64,000 nucleotides of DNA from Inquilinus ginsengisoli_B (GTDB lineage Bacteria > Pseudomonadota > Alphaproteobacteria > DSM-16000 > Inquilinaceae): contig NZ_JBNDJK010000001.1 in assembly GCF_050434925.1 (NCBI RefSeq), positions 2,542,001 through 2,606,000 on the forward strand, in the 5' to 3' direction. Made by a program: the position numbers and the translations under genes. This document shows positions 45,101 through 53,086 of this stretch, one piece after another (the stretch's first letter is position 1; the number at the start of each line of letters is the position of its first letter). Under the pieces are notes generated by a model, which was given only the letters and a program-made list of their open reading frames with translations, was not told the DNA's origin and did not search any database.

Positions 45101-46709
45101 CAGTGTCGATGCCGGTGCCGCCCTGCAGCGCGTCGGCCCCGGTGCCGCCATCGAGCAGGTCGTCGCCCCCTGCGCCCGACAGGATGTCGGCACCGGCGGC
45201 GCCGCTGAGAGCATTCGCCCCGGCGTCGCCGGTCAACGTGTCGGCGAGGGCCGAGCCGACCAAGTTCTCGATGCCGGTCAGGGTGTCGCCCGAGGCGTTG
45301 CCGCCCGAGGCGGCGCCATTGACCGTGACCACGACCGCGACGGTCGATGCGGCATAGCTCGCCGTGTCGGTGCCGGCGCCGCCCTGCAGCGTGTCGGCGC
45401 CGCCGAGGCCCTGGAGCGTGTCGTTGCCGTCGCCGCCGGCCAGGACATTGGCTGCGGCATCGCCAGTCACCGTGTCGGCGAAGGCCGAGCCGATGATGTT
45501 CTCGATGCTGCTGAAGCTGTCGCCCGCGGCGTCGCCGCCCGACGTGGTGCCGGTCGTGAGGCTGAGACTGACGCCCGCGGCGGAGGCGGCATAGCTCGCT
45601 GTGTCGGTGCCTGCGCCGCCAATCAGCGTGTCGGCCCCGGCGCCGCCGGCCAAAATGTTGGCCCCGGCGTCGCCGGTCAGGGTGTCGGCGAAGGCCGAGC
45701 CGGTCAGGTTCTCGATGCCGGTCATAGTGTCGCCCGCGGCGTCGCCGCCGGAAGCCGTGCCGGCCAGCAGGCTGACTGCGACCGCGACGGCCGATGCGGT
45801 GTAGGTGGCGGTGTCGATGCCAGCGCCGCCCTGCAGCGCGTCGGCGCCGCCGAGGCCCTGGAGCGTGTCGTTGCCGGCGCCCCCGGCCAGGACATTGGCC
45901 CCGGCGTCGCCGGTCAGGGTGTCGGCGAAGGCGCTGCCGATGAGGTTCTGGATGCCGGTCAGGGTGTCGCCCGCGGCGTCGCCGCCCGAGGCGGCGCCGT
46001 TGACCGTGACCACGACCGCGGCGGCCGAGGCGGCGTAGGAGGCGGTGTCGCTGCCGGCGCCGCCCTGCAGCGTGTCGGCACCGGCGCCACCCTGGAGCGT
46101 GTCGCCGCCGCCGCCGCCGGCCAGGAAGTTCCCCGCGACATCGCCGGTCAGGGTGTCGGCGAAGGCCGAGCCGGCCACGTTCTCGATGCCGGTCAGCGTG
46201 TCGCCCTGGGCATCGCCGCCCGTGCCGGTGCCGTTGACCGTGACCACGACCGCGACGGCCGAGTCGCTGTAGACGGCGGCGTCGATGCCGGCGCCGCCCT
46301 GCAGCGTGTCGGCGCCGCCGCGGCCCTGGAGCCTGTCATCGCCGTTGCCCCCGGTGAGGACATTGGCCCCGGCGTCGCCGGTCAGCGTGTCGGCGAGGGC
46401 CGAACCGGTCAGGTTCTCGATGCCGGACAGGGTGTCGCCCGAGGCGTTGCCGCCCGAGGCGGTGCCATTGACCGTGACCACGACCGCGTCGGCCGAGGCG
46501 GCATAGCTCGCCGTGTCGGTGCCGGCGCCGCCCTGCAGCGCGTCGGCGCCGGCGCCGCCCTGGAGCGTGTCGTTGCCGCCAAGGCCGCTGAGCGTGTCGG
46601 CGCCGGCGAGGCCGTTGATGATGTCGATGCCGTCCGGATTGGCCGGATTGCCCGGATCGGTCCCGGTGAGGGTGTCGTTGTCCGCGGTGCCGTTGATGGT
46701 CTGGGTCAC
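39147..46709 (-). CDS. Giant RTX calcium-binding repeat protein C
   Basis: The longest of the four, 2520 residues, with a GTG start and about 29 repeat anchors. Its first 360 or so residues are nearly identical to those of A. Its C-terminal 415 residues are also close to A's (SDSTVSGAGKDVIADFTTGD, tail ADHALTASDFVL). The middle differs: it has two copies of a VTNVSASLATGGTPGG unit and one divergent unit (VGVKISVVGNGFGGDAGDTT, then STVGV-type). Just before the conserved C-terminal part it shares the SGVVIDLIAG variant with D rather than A's AGVVVDLIAG. Secretion and calcium binding as for the paralogs. No enzymatic domain is seen. Confidence 0.85.
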   Translation of the reverse strand: MTQTINGTADNDTLTGTDPGNPANPDGIDIINGLAGADTLSGLGGNDTLQGGAGADALQGGAGTDTASYAASADAVVVTVNGTASGGNASGDTLSGIENLTGSALADTLTGDAGANVLTGGNGDDRLQGRGGADTLQGGAGIDAAVYSDSAVAVVVTVNGTGTGGDAQGDTLTGIENVAGSAFADTLTGDVAGNFLAGGGGGDTLQGGAGADTLQGGAGSDTASYAASAAAVVVTVNGAASGGDAAGDTLTGIQNLIGSAFADTLTGDAGANVLAGGAGNDTLQGLGGADALQGGAGIDTATYTASAVAVAVSLLAGTASGGDAAGDTMTGIENLTGSAFADTLTGDAGANILAGGAGADTLIGGAGTDTASYAASAAGVSLSLTTGTTSGGDAAGDSFSSIENIIGSAFADTVTGDAAANVLAGGDGNDTLQGLGGADTLQGGAGTDTASYAASTVAVVVTVNGAASGGNASGDTLTGIENLVGSALADTLTGDAGANALSGAAGADILSGAGGDDLLDGGTGADALQGGTGIDTAAYAASAAAVSVNLLAGTASGGDAQGDILTGIENLTGSAFADTLTGDAGANILAGGTGADVLIGGAGTDTASYAASADAVVVTVNGAASGGNATGDTLSGIENLTGSALADTLTGDAGPNTLDGGDGNDTLQGLGGADTLQGGAGTDTASYAASTVAIVVTVNGSASGGNATGDTLTGIENLTGSALNDMLTGDAGANVLAGGDGNDILQGRRGADTLQGGTGTDTASYAASVTNVSASLATGGTPGGDADSAGDSFISIENITGSAFDDILAGDGGVNVLDGGAGDDVLKGDGGADALQGGAGTDRAYYIPSAASVTVNLAAGTGTGGDAQGDTLTGIEQVYGSTLADTLTGDGGANFLGGDAGNDTVQGLGGADSLSGSTGTDTVTYAASAAGVAVNLLAGTASGGDAAGDTLSGFENLTGSAFADTLTGDAGANVLAGLGGADTLDGGNGSDTASYAASATGVAVSLSNNTGQSGDAAGDSFSSIENVIGSAFVDFLTGDAGANVLDGGAGDDLLWGRSGADILQGGAGSDTADYAFSAAVTVNLAAGTGTGGDAQGDTLTSIENIFGSALADTLTGDAGANALSGAAGADILSGEGGNDLLDGGAGADGMNGGTGIDTATYAASAVAVVVTVNGAGLGGDAAGDTLTGVENLVGSAFADTLTGDAAANVLAGGDGDDTLQGLAGADTLQGGLGTDTASYAASTVAVAVTVNGAASGGNATGDTLSGIENLIGSALADTLTGDAAANVLAGGDGNDTLQGLGGADTLQGGAGTDTASYAASADAVVVTVNGAASGGNATGDTLSGIENLTGSALADTLTGDAGANVLAGGDGNDTLQGLAGADTLTGGAGTDTASYAASTVAVVVTVNGAASGGNATGDTLSGIENLIGSALADTLTGDVAGNLLAGGDGNDTLQGRRGADTLQGGAGTDTASYAASVTNVSASLATGGTPGGSSDSTGDSFISIENITGSAFDDTLAGDGGANVLDGGAGDDVLKGDGGADVLQGGAGSDGANYIPSAAGVTVSLAAGTGIGGDAQGDTLTGIENVYGSAQADILTGDVGANVLAGGGGNDTLQGRGGADILAGSTGIDMVTYAASAVGVAVNLLAGTASGGDAAGDTLNDIENLTGSASADTLTGDAGANILAGGNGDDMLQGLGGADALQGGAGTDTATYAASGALVVVTVNGASFGGDAQGDTLTGIENLTGSAFADTLTGDAGANVLAGGDGNDTLQGLAGADTLQGGAGIDTASYAASAAGIVLSLTSGTTSGGDAADDILTGIENLTGSAFADTLIGDAGANTLDGGDGNDLIIGGAGGDTMNGGAGVDTVSYADSTVGVKISVVGNGFGGDAGDTTSGIENLVGSAFDDVLYSDAGANALTGGAGDDTLSGGAGGDVMDGGAGTDDWVDYSISMATAGVVVTVNGAAAGGDAAGDTLTGIENLSGSDFADTLTGDAGANILIGGGGNDLLEGGDGADTLNGRTGVDTASYIGSTAAVNVTVNGAASGGDAAGDTLTAIENLIGSAFADTLTGDSGVNALAGGDGNDTLQGGAGADTLRGDAGIDTASYAASASGVVIDLIAGTGTGGDAQGDTLTGIENLTGSAQTDRLYGNGSVNALGGGAGDDQLRGGGGGDVLDGGAGSDFANYQGSTAAVVVNLLADTASGGDAAGDQLDNIENLYGSSQGDQLTGDNARNIIGGELGNDTIVGNGGDDALSGEGGNDALSGGDGADRLVGATGIDTVHGGIGNDSVDAGSEADQVFGEAGDDNILGGAGDDQLDGGDGNDTLEGAAGADALTGGDGIDTASYLGSAAGVSVDLATGDVSGGDAAGDTLSGFEQVIGSGSVDTLAGDAGANTLWGMAGNDVLTGGGGGDLLKGGAGNDRFVYTALSDSTVSGAGKDVIADFTTGDRIDLSAIDADGNSGNGDTAFTFGTGAYTGAGGGLRVVTAGAIQVVYADVNGDKVSDFAINVTADHALTASDFVL

Positions 46710-46943
46710 GATTCGTCCCCCCGCTGTCGAGGCAGCGCCGCCGATGATCGGGGAGGAGCGGCCGAGCTGTGAAATGCGCCCGGCCGGCCCCGGGACTCAG
46801 AATGAAGCAGATTTAGCAGAGGCTCTGCATATTATGTTAGGCAAATCGTCACCCCAACCTGCCGATCGGCGCTTCCTTGCCGGGCTCGCATGCCGCGAAC
46901 GAACCCGGCCTTGGATGACGGGCACGCCAGAGTCCGCCCTGGG
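46710..46943 (-). promoter_or_regulatory. Conserved spacer/promoter between RTX genes D and C
   Basis: A 234-base spacer matching 31586-31819 in full by eye, including the 13-bp palindrome, the -10-like CATAAT and the C-rich stretch that gives the GGGGGGA ribosome-binding site on the minus strand. Identity in a non-coding stretch points to recent duplication or conversion. Confidence 0.5.
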
Positions 46944-49900
46944 TTACAGCACGAAGTCGCTGGCCGTCAGGGCGCGGTCGGCGATGACGTTGATGGCGAA
47001 GTCGGAGACCTTGTCGCCGTTGACGTCGGCATAGACCACCTGGATCGCCCCGGCCGTCACCACCCGCAGCCCGCCGCCCGCGCCGGTGTAGGCGCCGGTG
47101 CCGAAGGTGAAGGCGGTGTCGCCGTTGCTGGAGTTGCCGTCGGCGTCGATCGCCGACAGGTCGATCCTGTCGCCGGTCGAGACGTCCAGGATCGTGTCCT
47201 TGCCGAGGCCGGAGACCGCGCTGTCGGACAAGGCCGTGTAGACGAAGCGGTCGGCGCCGTCGCCGCCCTTCAGGGCATCGCCGCCTCCACCCCCGGTGAG
47301 CACGTCATCGCCGGCCATGCCCCACAGGGTGTTGGCGCCGGCGTCGCCGGCCAGGGTGTCGACGAAGCCCGAGCCGATCACCTGCTCGAAGCCGCTGAGC
47401 GTGTCGCCCGCGGCGTCGCCGCCGGAGACGTCACCCGTGGCGAGATCGACCGACACGCCGGCGGCCGAGCCGAGATAGCTCGCGGTGTCGATGCCGTCGC
47501 CGCCGACCAACGCATCGGCCCCGGCCGCGCCTTCGAGCGTGTCGTTGCCGTCGCCGCCGTCGAGCCGGTCGTCGCCGGCGCCGCCCAGGATATTGTCGTC
47601 TCCCGCCTCGCCGAAGACCTGATCGGCCTCGCTGCCGGCGTCGACCGAGTCATTGCCGATGCCGCCATGGACCGTGTCGATCCCGGCGGCGCCGACCAGG
47701 CGGTCGGCCCCGTCGCCGCCGGAGAGCGCGTCGTTGCCGCCTTCGCCGGAGAGCGCGTCGTCGCCGCCATTGCCGACGATGGTGTCGTCGCCCAGCTCGC
47801 CGCCGATGATGTTGCGGGCGTTGTCGCCGGTCAGCTGGTCGCCCTGGCTGGAGCCGTACAGGTGCTCGATGTTGTCGAGCTGGTCGCCCGCGGCGTCGCC
47901 GCCCGAGGCGGTGTCCGCCAGCAGGTTGACCACGACCGCTGCGGTCGAGCCCTGGTAGTTGGCGAAGTCCGAGCCGGCGCCGCCGTCCAGCACATCGCCG
48001 CCCCCGCCGCCGCGGAGCTGGTCGTCGCCGGCCCCGCCGCCCAGCGCGTTGACGCTGCCGTTGCCGTACAGCCGGTCCGTCTGGGCAGAGCCGGTCAGGT
48101 TCTCGATGCCGGTCAGCGTGTCGCCCTGGGCGTCGCCGCCGGTGCCGGTCCCCGCGATGAGGTCGATGACCACCCCCGAGGCGGAGGCCGCATAGTCCGC
48201 CGTGTCGACCCCGTTGCCGCCGAAGAGGCGGTCGGCGCCGGCCCCGCCGACAAGCGTGTCGTCGCCGTTGGCGCCGCGCAGGTCATTGACCCCGCCATCG
48301 CCGGTCAGGGTGTCGGCGAAGGACGATCCGACGAGGTTCTCGATGCTCAGCAGCGTGTCGCCCGCGGCGTCGCCGCCGGAGGCGGTCCCGCTCAGCAGGT
48401 TGACCGAGACCGCTGCCGCCGATGTGTCATAGCCGGCGGTATCCAGGCCGGTGCCGCCGTCGAGGGTGTCCGCCCCGGCCCCGCCGATGAGCGTGTCGGC
48501 CTCAGTGCCGCCGGTCAGCACATTGGCTGTGGCGTTGCCGGTCAGCGCGTCGGCCAGGGCCGAGCCGGTGAGGTTCTCGATCCCCGCCAGCGCGTCGTCC
48601 TGGGCCTCGCCGCCGGTGCCGGTCCCGGTCAACAGGTTGACCGTGACCGCATTCGCCGAGCCCGTGTAGTCGGCGGTGTCCGTACCGCTGCCGCCGATGA
48701 GGCTGTCGGCGCCGGCCCCGCCGCGGAGCACGTCGTTGCCGTCGGCGCCGGTCAGCGCATTGGCCGCGGCGCTGCCGATCAGCGTGTCGTTCAGAGCCGA
48801 GCCGACGAGGTTCTCGATGGCCGTCAGCGTGTCGCCCTGGGCATCGCCGCCCGTGCCGGTGCCGGCCAGGAGGTTGACCGTGACGCCCGCGGCCGAGGCA
48901 GCATAGGTCGCCGTGTCGGTGCCGGTGCCGCCATCGAGCGCGTCGGCCCCGGCGCCGCCCTGGAGCGTGTCGTCGCCATTGCCGCCGGTCAGCACATTGG
49001 CCGCGGCGCTGCCGATCAGCGTGTCGTCGAAGGCCGAGCCGAAGACGTTCTCGATCGCCGTCAGCGTGTCGCCCTGGGCGTGGCCGCCGGTGCCGGTTCC
49101 AGCCAGCAGGTTGACCGTGACGCCCGCGGCGGACGCCGCATAGGTCGCCGTGTCGATGCCCGCACCGCCATCCAGCGCGTCGGCCCCGGCACCGCCGTCG
49201 AGCAGGTCGTTCCCGGCGACGCCTTCGAGGATGTTGGCCCCGGCATTGCCGGTCAGGGTGTCGGCGGCGTTCGAGCCGGTGACGTTCTCGATGCTGTCGA
49301 AGATGTCGCCGGCGGCATCGCCCCCCGTCGCGGTGTTGGTCGCGAGATTGATCGTGACGGCCGCGGACGCGATGTAGTCGGCGGTGTCGCTGCCGGCCCC
49401 GCCTTGCAGGATGTCCGCGCCGCCGCGGCCCGCGAGAACATCGTCGCCGGCGCCGCCATCCAGGACATTCGCCCCGGCCTGGCCGTTGATCACGTCGGCG
49501 AAGGCCGAGCCGATGACGTTCTCGATGCTGCCGAAGCTGTCGCCCGCGGCGTCGCCGCCCGACGTGACGCCACTCGAGAGACTGAGCGTGACGCCCGCGG
49601 CGGAGGCGGCATAGGAGGCGGTGTCGGTGCCGTTGCCGCCTTGCAGCGCGTCGGCCCCGGCGCCGCCATCGAGCAGGTCGTTGCCGTCGACGCCGTCGAG
49701 GGCGTTGGCCCCGGCATTGCCGGTCAGGCTGTCGGCCTGGTTCGAGCCGGAAAGATTCTCGATGCTGTCGAAGGTGTCGCCGGCGGCATCGCCGCCCGTG
49801 GCGCTGTTGGTGGCGAGGTTGATCGTGACGCTGCCGGTCGCGATGTAATAGGCGGTGTCGCTGCCGGCCCCGCCGCGCAGGAGGTCCGCACCGCCGCGGC

Positions 49901-52682
49901 CTGCCAGCAGGTCGTCGCCGGCGCCGCCGTCCAGGATATTCACCCCGGCACTGCCATTGATGTTGTCGGCGAGGGCCGAGCCGAGGACGTTCTCGATGCT
50001 GTCGAATGTGTCGCCCGCGGCGTCGCCGCCCGACGTGTCGCCACTCGAGAGGCTGAGATTGACGCCTGCGGCGGATGCGGAATAGGAGGCCATGTCGATG
50101 CCGGTGCCGCCCCGCAGCGCGTCGGCGCCGGCGCCGCCCTGGAGCGTGTCGTTGCCGTTGCCGCCGGCCAGGACATTCGCCGCGGCGCTGCCGGTCAGCG
50201 TGTCGTTCAGGGCCGCGCCGATGAGGTTCTCGATGGCCGCCAGCGTGTCGCCTTGGGCGTCGCCGCCGGTGCCGACACCGGTCAGCAGGTTGACGGCGAC
50301 CGCCGCGGCCGAGCCGGCGTAGTCTGCGGTGTCCGTGCCGTTGCCGCCGTTGAGGGCGTCGGCCCCGGCCCCGCCGAAGATCAGGTCGTTGCCGTCGCCG
50401 CCGTTCAGCGCATTGGCCGCGGCGCTGCCGGTCAGCGTGTCGTTGAAGGAGGAGCCGGTGGCGTTCTCGATGGCCGTCAGCGTGTCGCCCGCGGCGTCGC
50501 CGCCGGAGACGGCACTCGTCAGCAGGTTGATCGACACAGCCGCCGCCGAGCCGGTGTAATCGGCGGTGTCTGCCCCGTTGCCGCCGTTGAGGGCGTCGGC
50601 CCCGGCCCCGCCGCGGAGCGTGTCGTTGCCGTCGCCGCCGGCCAGCACATTGGCCACGGCGTTGCCGATCAGCGTGTCGGCCAGGGCCGAGCCGATCAGG
50701 TTCTCGATGGTCGCCAGCGTGTCGCCCTGGGCGTCGCCGCCCGTGCCGGTTCCGGTCAGCAGGTTGACCACGACCGCGGCGGCCGAGGCGGCGTAGGTCG
50801 CGGTGTCGGTGCCGGCGCCGCCCTGCAGCGCATCGGCGCCACCGTGGCCCTGGAGCGTGTCGTTGCCGTCGCCGCCGGCCAGGATGTTGGCCCCGGCATC
50901 GCCGGTCAGCGCGTCGGCGAAGGCCGAGCCGGTCAGGTTCTCGATGTCGGTCAGCCTGTCGCCCGCGGCGTCGCCGCCGGAGACGGCCGCGCTGAGCAAG
51001 TCGACCGACACCGCCGCCGCCGAGCCCGTGTAGTCGGCGGTGTCCAGGCCGTTGCCGCCGAGGAGGAAATCGGCCCCGGCCCCGCCGCGGAGCACGTCGT
51101 CGCCGTCGCCGCCGAAGAGGGGGTTTACGGACCCGTCGCCGGTCAGGGTGTCGGCGAAATTCGAGCCGACGAGGAACTCGATGTTGATCAGCGTATCGCC
51201 TTCGGCATAGCCGCCCGTCGCGGTGTGGGCCTGAAGGTCGACCGATACCGCGGCTGTCGAGGCCGCATAGTTGGCGAAGTCACCGCCCCCGCCACCATCG
51301 AGAATATTGGCCACGGCATTGCTGATCAGCATGTCGCTGTTGTCCGCCGAGCCGGTGACGTTCTCGATGCCGATCAGCGTGTCGCCATCGGCATCGCTAT
51401 TGATGATGCCGCCGGTCGTCGAGCCGGTGCCCGTCGTGAGGTCGACGATGACGCCCGCGCCAGACGCGGCATAATTGGCCGTATCGTTGCCGGCCCCGCC
51501 GATCAGGGTGTCGGCGCCGGCACGGCCCGCCAGCACGTCGTCGCCGGCGCCGCCATCCAGGACATTCACCCCGGCACTGCCGTTGATCGTATCGGCGAAG
51601 GCCGAGCCGATCACGTTCTCGATGCTGTTGAATGTGTCGCCCGCGGCATCCCCGCCCGAGGTGTTGCCGGTCGTGAGGCTGAGCGAGACCCCGGCGGCCG
51701 AGGCGGCGTAGGTCGCCGTGTCGACGCCGTTGCCGCCCTGCAGCGCGTCGGCGCCACCGAGGCCGGCCAGGACATTGGCCCCGGCGTCGCCGGTCAGCGT
51801 GTCGTTCAGGGCCGAGCCGGTGAGATTCTCGATGCCGGTCAGGATATCGCCCTGGGCATCGCCGCCCGAGGCGGGGCCGTTGACCGTGACCACGACCGCG
51901 GCCGCCGAGGCGGCGTAGGAGGCGGTGTCGGTGCCGGCGCCGCCGTTCAGCACGTCGCCGAACTGGCCGCCTTCGAGCCAGTCGTTGCCGCCCCCGCCGT
52001 TGAGCGTGTCGGTGCCGCCGCCGCCAAAGCTGTCGCCGCTCAAGATGTCGTCGCCATTGACGCCGTTGAGCAAATCGTTGCCGCCCATTCCGATCAGAAT
52101 GGTATCGCCGTTCAGGTTGGCGGTCAGGACGTCGTTGAACTCCGAGCCGGCCACGTACTCGAATCCGGAGAGGGTGACGCCCCCGGAACCGACGCCGGTG
52201 GTCAGGTTGACAGTGATGGCCGAGCCCGAGGCGCCCGAGAGGTCGAGGATGTCAAAGCCGGAACCGCCGATCAGCGTGTCGGCGCCGCCGCTGATTTGGA
52301 TAACGTCGTCGCCGGCGCCGCCGTCGACCGTGTTGGCCCCACCGTCGCCCCGCAGGCCGTCGGTGAAGGCGCTGCCGATCAGGTTCTCGAAGCCGCTGAA
52401 GGTGTCGCCCGTGGATTCGCCGCGGTTGCCAAAGCCGGCGTTCAGGTGCACCTCGACGCCCTCGGTGGCGTTGGCATAGCTGAGCGTGTCGATGCCGGCG
52501 CCACCGCTCATGGCATCGACACCCAGGCCGCCCTGGATGATGTCGTTGCCCCCGAGGCCGCTGAGCGTGTCGTTGCCGGCGCCGCCATTGATGATGTCGA
52601 TGCCGTCCGGGTTGGCCGGATTGCCCGGATCGGTCCCGGTGAGGGTTTCATTGCCGGCGGTGCCGTTGAGGATCTGGGTCAT
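46944..52682 (-). CDS. Giant RTX calcium-binding repeat protein D
   Basis: A 1912-residue RTX protein, the promoter-proximal gene of the cluster, and the only one with an ATG start (behind GGGGGAG). About 21 repeat anchors. Its repeats are the most divergent of the four: units such as AINGSAGVNVLDGGAGDDVL and EGDTLINIEFLVGSNFADTL are not shared. The N-terminal block (SYANATEGVEVHLNAG, DLSGASGSAITVNLTTGVGS, FNDVLTANLN) is related to B's. The C-terminal region is of B's subtype. This pattern suggests D is the oldest or least homogenised copy. A plus-strand open frame covers the entire gene but is judged an artefact of composition. Confidence 0.85.
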   Translation of the reverse strand: MTQILNGTAGNETLTGTDPGNPANPDGIDIINGGAGNDTLSGLGGNDIIQGGLGVDAMSGGAGIDTLSYANATEGVEVHLNAGFGNRGESTGDTFSGFENLIGSAFTDGLRGDGGANTVDGGAGDDVIQISGGADTLIGGSGFDILDLSGASGSAITVNLTTGVGSGGVTLSGFEYVAGSEFNDVLTANLNGDTILIGMGGNDLLNGVNGDDILSGDSFGGGGTDTLNGGGGNDWLEGGQFGDVLNGGAGTDTASYAASAAAVVVTVNGPASGGDAQGDILTGIENLTGSALNDTLTGDAGANVLAGLGGADALQGGNGVDTATYAASAAGVSLSLTTGNTSGGDAAGDTFNSIENVIGSAFADTINGSAGVNVLDGGAGDDVLAGRAGADTLIGGAGNDTANYAASGAGVIVDLTTGTGSTTGGIINSDADGDTLIGIENVTGSADNSDMLISNAVANILDGGGGGDFANYAASTAAVSVDLQAHTATGGYAEGDTLINIEFLVGSNFADTLTGDGSVNPLFGGDGDDVLRGGAGADFLLGGNGLDTADYTGSAAAVSVDLLSAAVSGGDAAGDRLTDIENLTGSAFADALTGDAGANILAGGDGNDTLQGHGGADALQGGAGTDTATYAASAAAVVVNLLTGTGTGGDAQGDTLATIENLIGSALADTLIGNAVANVLAGGDGNDTLRGGAGADALNGGNGADTADYTGSAAAVSINLLTSAVSGGDAAGDTLTAIENATGSSFNDTLTGSAAANALNGGDGNDLIFGGAGADALNGGNGTDTADYAGSAAAVAVNLLTGVGTGGDAQGDTLAAIENLIGAALNDTLTGSAAANVLAGGNGNDTLQGGAGADALRGGTGIDMASYSASAAGVNLSLSSGDTSGGDAAGDTFDSIENVLGSALADNINGSAGVNILDGGAGDDLLAGRGGADLLRGGAGSDTAYYIATGSVTINLATNSATGGDAAGDTFDSIENLSGSNQADSLTGNAGANALDGVDGNDLLDGGAGADALQGGNGTDTASYAASAAGVTLSLSSGVTSGGDAAGDSFGSIENVIGSAFADVINGQAGANVLDGGAGDDVLAGRGGADILQGGAGSDTADYIASAAVTINLATNTATGGDAAGDIFDSIENVTGSNAADTLTGNAGANILEGVAGNDLLDGGAGADALDGGAGIDTATYAASAAGVTVNLLAGTGTGGHAQGDTLTAIENVFGSAFDDTLIGSAAANVLTGGNGDDTLQGGAGADALDGGTGTDTATYAASAAGVTVNLLAGTGTGGDAQGDTLTAIENLVGSALNDTLIGSAAANALTGADGNDVLRGGAGADSLIGGSGTDTADYTGSANAVTVNLLTGTGTGGEAQDDALAGIENLTGSALADALTGNATANVLTGGTEADTLIGGAGADTLDGGTGLDTAGYDTSAAAVSVNLLSGTASGGDAAGDTLLSIENLVGSSFADTLTGDGGVNDLRGANGDDTLVGGAGADRLFGGNGVDTADYAASASGVVIDLIAGTGTGGDAQGDTLTGIENLTGSAQTDRLYGNGSVNALGGGAGDDQLRGGGGGDVLDGGAGSDFANYQGSTAAVVVNLLADTASGGDAAGDQLDNIEHLYGSSQGDQLTGDNARNIIGGELGDDTIVGNGGDDALSGEGGNDALSGGDGADRLVGAAGIDTVHGGIGNDSVDAGSEADQVFGEAGDDNILGGAGDDRLDGGDGNDTLEGAAGADALVGGDGIDTASYLGSAAGVSVDLATGDVSGGDAAGDTLSGFEQVIGSGFVDTLAGDAGANTLWGMAGDDVLTGGGGGDALKGGDGADRFVYTALSDSAVSGLGKDTILDVSTGDRIDLSAIDADGNSSNGDTAFTFGTGAYTGAGGGLRVVTAGAIQVVYADVNGDKVSDFAINVIADRALTASDFVL

Positions 52683-52955
52683 GGCTTCTCCCCCGCTGTC
52701 GAGGCAGCACCGCCGATTTCGGGGAGGAGCGGCCGAACCGTGAAATGCGCCCGGTTGGCCGGGACTCAGAATGAGTAAATTTTAGCAGACGTTTTGCATA
52801 CTCAGGTAGGACAAAATCATCAGGATTGATGGTTCATTGCCGTGGAGCGACGGAAGGAGCCGAATGCCGTCAGCCCAGCAGATGTCCGATTTCGGGTGGA
52901 TGGTCGCTGAGGTGTCGTCCGGGAATCAGTGAGTTGATGGCCTGACTCATATCCA
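52683..52955 (-). promoter_or_regulatory. Upstream region of the RTX cluster
   Basis: This region upstream of D is a diverged relative of the other RTX spacers: CTCAGAATGAG, TTTTAGCAGACG and TTTTGCATACT align with their counterparts, but the 13-bp palindrome is imperfect here (GCAGACGTTTTGC). A -10-like TAAAAT is visible on the minus strand. The remaining bases (52830-52955) show nothing recognisable. Confidence 0.45.
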
Positions 52956-53066
52956 ATTGTCATGCCCGGGCTTGACCCGGGCATCCAGAGATGTCGATGC
53001 CGCTCTGGGTGGCCCCTGGATTGCCGGGTTGATCCTCGGATCAAGTCCGAGAACGGCAATGACAAT
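52956..53066. repeat. 111-bp MITE-like inverted-repeat element
   Basis: The left end reads ATTGTCATGCCCGGGCTTGA and the right end in reverse complement ATTGTCATTGCCGTTCTCGG, each followed by a CTTGACCCGGG or CTTGATCCGAGG hairpin and ATCCAG. The two arms are imperfect inverted copies around a short centre. This class of TGTCATGCCCGGGCTTGACCC element is common between alphaproteobacterial genes. It ends 20 bases from the stop codon of the S41 protease gene. Confidence 0.75.
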
Positions 53067-53086
53067 AAAAGAACAAGGCGCGAGGA

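Larger units (their letters stand above)
27065..52682 (-). repeat. 25.6-kb tandem array of RTX genes with 234-bp coding period
   Basis: Across the four genes the sequence repeats about every 234 bp (range 228-243). Each period encodes RTX turns plus the phrase GDTLxGIENLxGSAxADTLTG. Order by transcription is D, C, B, A. About 1.45 kb at the 3' ends of A and C, and about 1.2 kb at the 3' ends of B and D, are nearly identical. Such an array is prone to unequal crossing-over and to assembly collapse, so copy numbers should be treated as provisional. Confidence 0.85.

Noticed and set aside
27065..52682. CRISPR-like or satellite repeat array
   Set aside because: The 234-bp period is much longer than CRISPR units, the copies are degenerate, and they keep one open frame with RTX motifs.
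46890..52778. A 1962-codon plus-strand open frame covering all of RTX gene D (similar ones at 27002-29920, 31766-33904, 34151-38443 and 39114-41558)
   Set aside because: They are the antisense of repeated GGC/GAC/ACC-rich codons, which produce no stop codons in that frame. The predicted proteins are Gly/Val/Ala/Arg monotony, have no ribosome-binding sites, and the minus frame has recognisable RTX motifs and start regions.
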